The notes under the pieces: model-generated
What the model was told of the DNA's origin: nothing
What the model saw: only the letters and a program-made list of their open reading frames with translations
The model's database searches: none
Source of the DNA: Acidimicrobiales bacterium
GTDB lineage: Bacteria > Actinomycetota > Acidimicrobiia > Acidimicrobiales > SZUA-35
Assembly (NCBI GenBank): GCA_020629155.1
Contig: JAHDDW010000003.1
Coordinates: 124,001-188,000, forward strand
DNA length: 64,000 nt
Direction of reading: 5' to 3'
Program-made: the position numbers and the translations under genes
Shown here: one piece after another, positions 1-6,435 of the stretch
How positions within the stretch are numbered: the first letter of the stretch is position 1
Layout: each line of letters begins with the position of its first letter

Positions 1-930
1 TTCTAACGAAAGCTCTGGATTAGGAATTAACAACTGCGGGTCGACTTGAAACGTCGTGCCTAAGCCACCACACGAATTACACGCGCCATATGGCGAGTTA
101 AACGAGAAGTTACGTGGCGCTAACTCGTCGAAACTTTTGCCGTCGCTAGGGCGTGAAAGATGTTGGCTAAACGTAAGAATTTGTGAAGCTGCATCTTTTT
201 GATCTTTCGCAGGCATAACCTCGATTTCAGCGACACCTTCAGCTAGCTGCAAAGCTGTTTCCATCGATTCAGTCAAGCGGCGCTCTATCCCTTTGCGCGA
301 CACCAAGCGATCAACAACGACAGTGATGTCGTGCTTGTCATAGCGGCCAAGCTCGGGAAGCTCCCCAGCAAGCTCAAGCAACTCGCCATCAACAACCGCA
401 CGAACAAAACCTTGTTCGCCTAAGTTTTTTAGCAACGTGTCATAGGTTCCTTTACGGCCTTTCACCACAGGAGCAAGCACCTGAAACCGAGTGCCCTCTT
501 CTAGGCGAAGCACCTGATCAACAATTTGTTGCGGGGTCTGCTTAACCAGCCGTTCACCTGTCTCAGGGTCATGTGCCACGCCAACACGAGCAAATAGAAG
601 TCGTAAGTAATCATAAATTTCGGTGACTGTGCCAACAGTCGACCGAGGGTTACGAGAAGAAGATTTTTGGTCGATAGATATAGCTGGTGATAAGCCTTCA
701 ATAAAATCAACATCTGGCTTGTCCATCTGACCGAGGAACTGACGAGCATAAGCAGAAAGTGACTCGACATAGCGACGTTGACCCTCAGCATAAATAGTGT
801 CAAACGCTAATGATGATTTACCCGAACCTGAAAGCCCCGTAAAAACGATTATTTTGTCACGAGGAAGATCGAGATCAACGCCTTTTAGGTTATGTTCGCG
901 AGCACCACGAACCACTATTTTATTAGCCAT
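1..930 (-). CDS. uvrA: UvrABC excinuclease subunit A, N-terminal part (runs off window)
   Basis: The reverse strand encodes the first 310 residues of UvrA, the damage-recognition ATPase of nucleotide excision repair; the rest lies beyond base 1. The N-terminus [20 protein letters not shown] is typical. Walker A follows at about residues 31-40 ([13 protein letters not shown]), then [20 protein letters not shown], the Q-loop-like region [21 protein letters not shown], and near the window edge the start of a zinc-module motif, [15 protein letters not shown]. This gene is missing from the ORF track because it has no stop inside the window. The ATG is preceded by TAGGGT with a 6-nt gap, which fits a leaderless transcript. 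Identity is certain. Confidence 0.97.
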   Translation of the reverse strand, partial: MANKIVVRGAREHNLKGVDLDLPRDKIIVFTGLSGSGKSSLAFDTIYAEGQRRYVESLSAYARQFLGQMDKPDVDFIEGLSPAISIDQKSSSRNPRSTVGTVTEIYDYLRLLFARVGVAHDPETGERLVKQTPQQIVDQVLRLEEGTRFQVLAPVVKGRKGTYDTLLKNLGEQGFVRAVVDGELLELAGELPELGRYDKHDITVVVDRLVSRKGIERRLTESMETALQLAEGVAEIEVMPAKDQKDAASQILTFSQHLSRPSDGKSFDELAPRNFSFNSPYGACNSCGGLGTTFQVDPQLLIPNPELSLE

Positions 931-978
931 AAATTCACCCTAGCGTCTAACCGAAACAATAGCGAACCAATGTTTGTT

Positions 979-1100
979 GGGCATCTCTATTTATTATAGA
1001 TGCCCTCGGTATTCCCGCTCCGCTCGGGGCGTTCCCACGCAGATTTTAGCGATTCTCTGGTAAAGCGATTTGATCCAAAACGAATAAATAGAGATAGCCT
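979..1100 (+). repeat. Interspersed repeat family A, copy 1
   Basis: About 122 bp that opens with a hairpin, GGGCATCT - 11-nt loop - AGATGCCC, continues through CTCGGTATTCCCGCT and CACGCAG, and ends in AATAGAGATAGCCT. The ends form an imperfect terminal inverted repeat (GGGCATCTCTAT against AGGCTATCTCTAT). It aligns along its whole length with copies at 5599-5717 and 47445-47556, and in part with 30644-30742 and 9600-9672. Here it sits upstream of uvrA and downstream of the glycosyltransferase. The 931-978 gap otherwise holds only the uvrA promoter. Confidence 0.8.
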
Positions 1101-1155
1101 GGTTTGCTAGAACTTTCCTAAGTTAGCCTTCAAGGACTTCTTCTCTTATGTTCGA

Positions 1156-1269
1156 TTGCTCTATCTTGATTCCAGGGTTGGTCATCCCCGAGAAATCGGG
1201 GATCTTGCCCAGCAAAGATTCCCACTTTCGTGGGAATGACGACCTAAATAGGCTTAGAATCAACCATCT
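1156..1269. repeat. Interspersed repeat family B, copy 1 (REP-like)
   Basis: About 114 bp starting TTGCTCTATCTTGATTCCAG and ending TCAACCATCT. It holds two hairpins: CCCCGA-gaaa-TCGGGG, inside a TCATCCCC...GGGGATC context, and ATTCCCAC-tttc-GTGGGAAT. The same sequence order recurs at 25960-26074. The GTCATCCCC/GGGGATC and ATTCCC/GGGAATGAC pieces resemble the REP-type palindromes scattered through many bacterial genomes, and they match the array at 38672-38882. It ends 24 bp from the 3' end of the glycosyltransferase gene. Confidence 0.75.
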
Positions 1270-1293
1270 CTCTCTAGTGAAATTCGTATGAGG

Positions 1294-2295
1294 TTAAGAT
1301 AGACAACGCGTAAAATGTTCGAGCAGCGACCTTGTGCTGGATTCTAAAGAAAAAGCTCCGAATGTTTTGTCGCGCCACAGCGTTTGCTCCTCAATAGAGG
1401 GCAAACTATCAAGCCGCTGCAAAACAAGATTTCCTAGCTTATGTGGGGTAATTGTTTTAGGAATCGTTGCGGTGCCGCCAGCTTCTCTGATACCACCATC
1501 ATTAGTCGATACTGGAAGACTACCCGCAGCTCTGGCTTCAGCAGCCACAAGTCCAAAGGCTTCATCCCAATCAGGCAACAACAACGAAATTTTTGAACGC
1601 TGAAATACTTGCGCCATTTCAATTCGATTCAAAGGCGGTAGAACCTTGATATTTGGCTTCTGTCTTAACTCATCGACCATCTTTAGACACGACTTTTCTG
1701 GAGCAAACATCGGAAAGGCTATTTTGACTGATGCGGGGAGATGCAAACAAAGTTCATAGAAAAGCTTGAAACCTTTCTTCAACATTATGCGTGAAGGAAA
1801 AAATATATCAATGTCTCTTTGGGTTGCAAGGCTGGTAGCAAAAAATTCAGGACCTGCAAAAGGATACACAAGGTCAGGCAGCGGACAGCCATATAATTCT
1901 CGACTTCTTTGCGCAAGAAACTGGGAGTTCGCAGCGACACCATCAAATGCGCTAATCGCATCTTTTGTTTCTTGTAACGTGAAGTTTGGATAGGTAAGAG
2001 CAGAAGTGTTTGTGTTGTGAACAAATAAGCTAGAAGCACAATTCATTTTGTCTGACAGCAGAAACGGGCTGTTATGAAAACTCGCTATATCGATATCGTT
2101 ATCATTGATATAGCCAACAAGGTCTTGCGAGTTGATAGAAACAGATCCGATCGATGTCTCTACCCCACCCAGATCAAGAAGAAAAACTTCATGATGTTTC
2201 TGCAGCTCTTGGAACCACCCCAGAAGAAGGTTTTCTATGCCGCCTTTACTTTCAGTAATGGTTGTTTCTGTTAGACCCACAAGAGCGATGCGCAC
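1294..2295 (-). CDS. Glycosyltransferase, GT-B fold, GT4-like
   Basis: A 333-residue protein, short for a GT4 enzyme (commonly 350-420). The N-terminus MRIALVGLTE...KGGIENLL is the glycine-rich acceptor-side loop of GT-B enzymes. The C-terminal half has the donor-binding layout: FFPSRIMLKKGFKLFYELC (strand plus helix after the linker), then DEAFGLVAAEARAAGSLPVST, the family E-x7-E region, followed by NDGGIREAG. It probably transfers a nucleotide-sugar residue to a lipid or protein acceptor; donor and acceptor cannot be told. It stands alone with no polysaccharide operon beside it. The GTG start follows TAGAAT by 5 nt, so a leaderless or nearly leaderless mRNA is plausible. Confidence 0.8.
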   Translation of the reverse strand: MRIALVGLTETTITESKGGIENLLLGWFQELQKHHEVFLLDLGGVETSIGSVSINSQDLVGYINDNDIDIASFHNSPFLLSDKMNCASSLFVHNTNTSALTYPNFTLQETKDAISAFDGVAANSQFLAQRSRELYGCPLPDLVYPFAGPEFFATSLATQRDIDIFFPSRIMLKKGFKLFYELCLHLPASVKIAFPMFAPEKSCLKMVDELRQKPNIKVLPPLNRIEMAQVFQRSKISLLLPDWDEAFGLVAAEARAAGSLPVSTNDGGIREAGGTATIPKTITPHKLGNLVLQRLDSLPSIEEQTLWRDKTFGAFSLESSTRSLLEHFTRCLS

Positions 2296-2319
2296 ACCTT
2301 ATTCTACAGGCAACATGTT

Positions 2320-3123
2320 TCAGGTCTGCACAATAGCTAACAACTCTGCATGCAAATCGGCTTCGGCTACAATAATGTCCTGCCGACCATAGTTGAACAG
2401 ATCAATAGCTGACCCATCAAGTTTTGTCGCAACTAGACCAGCCTCTTTCGCCATAGCCAAGCCTGCGGCAACATCCCATGCATAGTTTAAAAGCTGCACA
2501 GCACCCGAGCCTCGACCGAAGACTGTGCGCGTTATATCAAGCGTGCAAGAGCCAGTGAAACGAGGACGGAACCCATTTGCAAGCAACGCAGCTGTAACCG
2601 CTTCAACGTTAGGAGCACCAAACCATTCAACTTCTATCGAACGCACTGGGTGAAGATTGCCAAGCGATGGCCGAACGAAACTTTCACCATTAAGGAAAAG
2701 CCCTTCGCCTGAAACCATAGTGAACATTTCTTGCGCACTCGGGTCATACGTTGCAGCAAACAACGGTTCATTTTCAGGCGTATACACCGCTAAGGTATGG
2801 CAATAATCTGCAATGCCATGTGCGAAGTTTACGGTGCCATCTATCGGGTCGATGTATACTACAACATCAAAATCTGTGGCGTCGCTGCGACCACTTTCTT
2901 CAGCTATAACTAATGCATGTAAACCTGTCGACGCTATCGACTCGATAATAATTTTCTCAGCCTGAGAGTCAGCTTCTAATCCGATATCAAACGACGACGA
3001 TTTATCTACTAGCTTATAGCTATCACGATTTTCGAAAATTGGGCGCACAGCTTCAGCTGCATCATATAGACCCTGCAGTAGTTGCTCTCTTTGCGCTGGC
3101 GAAACAAGTTTGTTTATGCTCAT
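2320..3123 (-). CDS. Inositol-monophosphatase family phosphatase
   Basis: About 267 residues, the usual size for the family. The Mg2+-binding signatures are present in order: EE in VIAEESGRSD, the core motif IDPIDGTVNFAHG, and WDVAAGLAMAKEAGG-like YAWDVAAGLAMAKEAG. Members hydrolyse inositol-1-phosphate, histidinol phosphate, fructose-1,6-bisphosphate or PAP; motifs alone do not pick the substrate. In actinobacteria an inositol or histidinol phosphatase role would fit. I chose the ATG at 3121-3123 (MSINKLV) rather than the ORF-track start two codons upstream, because TAGTCT-TTGGCT-ATG gives a leaderless promoter spacing. It is divergent from the histidine kinase. Confidence 0.9.
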   Translation of the reverse strand: MSINKLVSPAQREQLLQGLYDAAEAVRPIFENRDSYKLVDKSSSFDIGLEADSQAEKIIIESIASTGLHALVIAEESGRSDATDFDVVVYIDPIDGTVNFAHGIADYCHTLAVYTPENEPLFAATYDPSAQEMFTMVSGEGLFLNGESFVRPSLGNLHPVRSIEVEWFGAPNVEAVTAALLANGFRPRFTGSCTLDITRTVFGRGSGAVQLLNYAWDVAAGLAMAKEAGLVATKLDGSAIDLFNYGRQDIIVAEADLHAELLAIVQT

Positions 3124-3207
3124 AGCCAAAGACTAGCAGCATGCTAGCAATGTTTGCTAGAAAGTAAGCAGAACAAATCCGGCCTCAGCTAGAGTGAGAC
3201 TTGACGC

Positions 3208-4602
3208 ATGAAAAAACGACTCATCACTATTTTTATAGCCATTACGCTTGCTTCAGTTATTCTTGTTGGCGCAGGTGTTCTTGTCATGGCACGACTCGGC
3301 GCTAAATCTGATGCTGAAACCAAGCTTGTGAATCAACTTGATTCGATTACAGAACTTGTTGCAACTAGCCCGCAAGACACTCGTAGCCTTATCGATTTAT
3401 CTAACACACGACGCAGACTTGATTTCAGCTCTCTTGAAATCGTAACGATTGAAGAAGATGGTAACGTCATCCCAATAGCAGCTGGACCTCGAAACCGCCG
3501 CAATGTGACGTCTCGCGCACCTCAGTTTTCGTTAACTTCAGATGAAGTTGCAGCTGCGTCTACGCAAGAGACACTCTTGTTAAGTGACGGTCGAGATGGC
3601 AGGTTCGCCTCTAACGAGGTGGCAGGTATCCGTTTGTTATCGCCTCCAGACAGCAGCACGCAACGTGCTTTGTTCGGCACGCAGCCTTTCAACAAGACAA
3701 GTTCTCAAGCCTTTCTATGGTTTGCGCTTTCCTCGCTTGCGGTGCTCGCCGTTAGCGTTGTCGCAGCTGTTGCGATAGCAAACAAGTTGACCAAACCTCT
3801 CCACAAAATTCATGCAGCTACAACAGCACTGGCGCAAGGAAACCTAGCGACAAGAGTCGAGGTGTCTGGAGCTCCCGAGATTAAACAAGTAGGCGTCTCG
3901 GTTAATCAAATGGCGCAAAATTTGCAGGACTCAAAAAACTTGGACCGCCAGTTTCTTCTCTCGGTCTCGCATGATTTGCGAACGCCATTAACCGTCATTG
4001 AAGGCTACGCGGAAGCCCTCGCTGAAGAGGCGACCCCTGACCCAAAAAATGCTGGCGTAATTATTAGCTCACACGCTAAACGGCTAGAACGTCTTGTCGA
4101 TGATCTGCTTGATTTGGCGCGAATTGATGCTAACCAGTTTACGCTCAGCACAGAATCGGTAGATATTTCGGCGTTGGTGCAACGTATCCTTGCAGGCTTA
4201 CAGCATAAAGCAGCCGAGGCTGACGTTACTATCGAAACAACATTGACTGACCAGATTCGACTTTCTACCGATTCTGATCGCTGCGCACAAATACTTACCA
4301 ACCTTGTTGAGAATGCGCTTAAATTTGCTAAAACACGTCTTGCTGTCACCGTGCGACAAGAAGGTGGCGCTGTGACTATAGAAGTCGCCGATGATGGACC
4401 AGGGATTGATCCTCAAGAGTTGCCACATATTTTTGATCGTTTCTATATGGCGCGCAAACGACCTGAACGAGCCGAGAAACCTTTAGGCTTAGGGTTGTTT
4501 ATTTCAAAAGAACTCGCTGTAGCTTTAGGCGGCGACCTTCAAGTTAGGTCAACGGTTGGAACAGGCGCCACAATGATTTTCTCGTTGCCTCTGTCTTCTT
4601 AG
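3208..4602 (+). CDS. Sensor histidine kinase, orphan
   Basis: A 464-residue membrane sensor kinase. TM1 is at about residues 5-28, an extracytoplasmic sensing region of about 140 residues follows, and TM2 is at about 169-192. A HAMP linker comes next (NKLTKPLHKIHAATTALAQG), then the dimerisation/phosphoacceptor helix with SVSHDLRTPLTVIEGYAEAL (His at about 255) and a HATPase domain with N box NLVENALKFAK, G1 DDGPGIDP and G2 GLGLFISKEL. It should autophosphorylate on histidine and pass phosphate to a response regulator, but none is encoded next door. The neighbours are an inositol-phosphatase gene and a SpoU methyltransferase, so its stimulus and partner are unknown. Confidence 0.93.
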   Translation: MKKRLITIFIAITLASVILVGAGVLVMARLGAKSDAETKLVNQLDSITELVATSPQDTRSLIDLSNTRRRLDFSSLEIVTIEEDGNVIPIAAGPRNRRNVTSRAPQFSLTSDEVAAASTQETLLLSDGRDGRFASNEVAGIRLLSPPDSSTQRALFGTQPFNKTSSQAFLWFALSSLAVLAVSVVAAVAIANKLTKPLHKIHAATTALAQGNLATRVEVSGAPEIKQVGVSVNQMAQNLQDSKNLDRQFLLSVSHDLRTPLTVIEGYAEALAEEATPDPKNAGVIISSHAKRLERLVDDLLDLARIDANQFTLSTESVDISALVQRILAGLQHKAAEADVTIETTLTDQIRLSTDSDRCAQILTNLVENALKFAKTRLAVTVRQEGGAVTIEVADDGPGIDPQELPHIFDRFYMARKRPERAEKPLGLGLFISKELAVALGGDLQVRSTVGTGATMIFSLPLSS

Positions 4603-4605
4603 CTA

Positions 4606-4773
4606 CTAGTGGTGTGTCTTCTAATTAATTGCTTGGTTCTGGCAGACCTTTGTGGTTTCTAGCGTCGTCTTCAAAACAGCCATTACTACCAGGTAGTGAC
4701 CATTTTTCATCCTAGCCAGAAACCACAAATCTCTTGCCATAACCGAAACACCATTTAGAAGACAGACCACTAG
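4606..4773. repeat. 168-bp inverted-repeat element (MITE-like)
   Basis: The ends form a 19-bp inverted repeat with one mismatch: CTAGTGGTGTGTCTTCTAA at 4606-4624 and TTAGAAGACAGACCACTAG at 4755-4773. A second nested inverted repeat of 15 bp with one mismatch lies inside (TTTGTGGTTTCTAGC at 4649-4663, GCCAGAAACCACAAA at 4715-4729). The centre holds the palindrome ACTACC-A-GGTAGT (4685-4697). There is no transposase and no clear target-site duplication. It fills the gap between the kinase and the SpoU gene. No second copy was found in the window, so it could be a large bidirectional hairpin rather than a mobile element. The ORF 4621-4833 on the other strand lies mostly within it and is not believed. 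Confidence 0.7.
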
Positions 4774-4783
4774 ACTTGCCTGA
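4771..4783 (+). promoter_or_regulatory. Leaderless -10 of the SpoU methyltransferase gene
   Basis: TAGACT at 4771-4776 is followed by six bases and then the ATG at 4783. The first bases of the box are the last three bases of the 168-bp inverted-repeat element, so the element contributes to the promoter. No Shine-Dalgarno sequence precedes the ATG. Confidence 0.55.
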
Positions 4784-5598
4784 TGCGTATTGAAGTAAAC
4801 GAACCTAACGATCCACAGATTAAAGTATTTCAAGATTTACGGGATCATGTTTTGCGTCAGAAACGTGAACGACCTGGCGGCGATATGGCTGGCATTTTTA
4901 TAGCCGAAGGCGACATTGTTGTCGAACGGGCACTTAACGCAGGCTATGAACTTGAATCGCTTCTGATTGACGCGAAGCGCACAAAGCCAATGCCAGCGCT
5001 AATCAACGATTCTGTTCCGCAGTTTGCTGCGAGCGACGAAGTGCTGCAACAAATTACTGGCTACAACATTCACCGAGGCTGCATTGCATGTTTTCGACGC
5101 AAAGACCTTTTGACAGTCGACACGGTGCTAGCCCAAATGGCAGATGATGCAACACTTCTGATTCATGAAAATATTAACAATCCGACAAATATGGGTGTTA
5201 TTTTACGCTGCGCAGCAGCTCTTGGCGTCGGCGGCTTACTCATGGATCAAACATGCAGCGACCCGCTTTATCGCCGCAGCGTACGAGTCTCTATGGGCGA
5301 AGCTTTTTCTATGCCCTATGCCCGGTTTGATGATTGGCCTTCTGGGCTTAGCCAAGTTGAAGAAGCTGGCTATGAGGTGTGGGCGCTAACACCAGCAGAC
5401 GATGCCGAAGATATCAGTCAAATTCGGACTGACAAAAAAATTGCGCTGATGCTCGGGGCTGAAGCACCAGGACTCACTGATCAAGCGCTAGCGGCCGCTA
5501 CTCGCAAGGTTAAAATACCAATGACAGGCACGGTCGATTCGCTTAACGTCGGTGTTGCAGCTGCCATTGCGTTCTATGCGGTACAGCAAAACCGTTAA
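4783..5598 (+). CDS. SpoU/TrmH-family RNA 2'-O-methyltransferase
   Basis: A 271-residue SPOUT enzyme that moves a methyl group from SAM to a ribose 2'-OH in rRNA or tRNA. The three SpoU motifs are clear in the C-terminal half: NNPTNMGVILRCAAALG (motif 1 with the catalytic Arg), LMLGAEAPGL (motif 2) and IPMTGTVDSLNVGVAAAIAF (motif 3, the trefoil-knot SAM site). An N-terminal part of about 115 residues resembles the substrate-binding domain of the RlmB/TsnR group, so a 23S rRNA target is more likely than tRNA, but this is inferred. The closest end is the convergent hemQ, separated only by repeat A copy 2. The start is set by the TAGACT-N6-ATG promoter. Confidence 0.9.
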   Translation: MRIEVNEPNDPQIKVFQDLRDHVLRQKRERPGGDMAGIFIAEGDIVVERALNAGYELESLLIDAKRTKPMPALINDSVPQFAASDEVLQQITGYNIHRGCIACFRRKDLLTVDTVLAQMADDATLLIHENINNPTNMGVILRCAAALGVGGLLMDQTCSDPLYRRSVRVSMGEAFSMPYARFDDWPSGLSQVEEAGYEVWALTPADDAEDISQIRTDKKIALMLGAEAPGLTDQALAAATRKVKIPMTGTVDSLNVGVAAAIAFYAVQQNR

Positions 5599-5717
5599 AG
5601 GAATCTCTGGTTAAAGGGTCAACTCCGAAAGGCTTGAACTGAGAACCGCGTATCTGCTGCGTGCAACGCGCCAAGCGCAGCGGAAATACGAGGGAATGTA
5701 AAATAAACGACGTTCCC
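5599..5717 (-). repeat. Interspersed repeat family A, copy 2, fills a convergent gap
   Basis: The entire 119-bp space between the TAA of the SpoU gene and the TAA of hemQ is one family A copy in reverse orientation. Read on the minus strand it starts right after the hemQ stop with GGGAACGT - loop - ACATTCCC, continues CTCGTATTTCCGCTGCGC...CACGCAGC, and ends ACCAGAGATTCCT just before the SpoU stop. The hairpin arms differ from copy 1 but still pair, apart from one wobble. That is compensatory change in the stem, so structure seems to be kept. Confidence 0.8.
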
Positions 5718-6398
5718 TTACGTAACGCCTGTTTGTGTTAGCACTTCGTCGAGGCTGGCAACAATGCCTGTATAGAACGCACCAAACTCGCCATAAAGGG
5801 CAGATGCCTCATCATAACGCATCGTGTAGACAGCATCTTTTAAATCATCTGGGTGGACACCAAAAAGTGTGACGCCCCATTCAAAATCGTCTAGACCTGT
5901 AGACCCAGTGATGAGCTGGATGATGCGACCGCGAAACTGTTTCCCAGACGCACCGTGTTGGTGCATCATTTCTTTGCGTTTTTCAAACGAGGCTGTAAAC
6001 CAGTTATCTTTTTCGCCGCGACGTTTACTCATCGGATAGAAACACCATGAAGCTTTACCTTCTGGTGGCAGCACTGGATAGAGACGATCTTGTTTCATCT
6101 TCTCAGGCAAGCCATCGGCGTATTCGCTGATCTCGGTGATTGAGACGTAGCTATCGCTTACTTCCAATCCAGCATTTTGCAGATCGGTCTGCAACTTGCG
6201 TAGATCCCACATGTTAGGAGACAGCCCCATCACTGCGATGTCTGCTTTGTGACCTAGCAAAGCAACGGTCACAGACTGTGCCTGATCGCCACCTTCAAAC
6301 GAAGCAAACGCTTTTTTAATAGCAGCAGTGTCTGCTAACGGGGTGACATGAAGAAACAGATGAAGAACACTGACGCCAACTTTAGGAGAACTAATCAT
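5718..6398 (-). CDS. hemQ: Coproheme decarboxylase (HemQ/ChdC)
   Basis: A 226-residue chlorite-dismutase-fold protein that converts coproheme III to heme b in the coproporphyrin-dependent heme route of Gram-positive bacteria. Diagnostic stretches are CFYPMSKRRGEKDNWF, FEKRKEMMHQHGASGKQFRG (proximal heme His region) and ITGSTGLDDFEWGVTLFG followed by YTMRYDEASALYGEFGAFY. The length suits the ChdC clade rather than true chlorite dismutases. No other heme genes are nearby. TAAGAT-N6-ATG precedes the start, indicating a leaderless mRNA; the hairpin of repeat A begins straight after the stop codon and may act as a 3' end signal. Confidence 0.95.
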   Translation of the reverse strand: MISSPKVGVSVLHLFLHVTPLADTAAIKKAFASFEGGDQAQSVTVALLGHKADIAVMGLSPNMWDLRKLQTDLQNAGLEVSDSYVSITEISEYADGLPEKMKQDRLYPVLPPEGKASWCFYPMSKRRGEKDNWFTASFEKRKEMMHQHGASGKQFRGRIIQLITGSTGLDDFEWGVTLFGVHPDDLKDAVYTMRYDEASALYGEFGAFYTGIVASLDEVLTQTGVT

Positions 6399-6435
6399 TA
6401 AAAAATCTTATCAAGGTGGATGTCTTTTTGTTGAG

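Noticed and set aside
4005-4428. Antisense ORFs inside the histidine kinase gene
   Set aside because: Shadows of the kinase; no own start signals.
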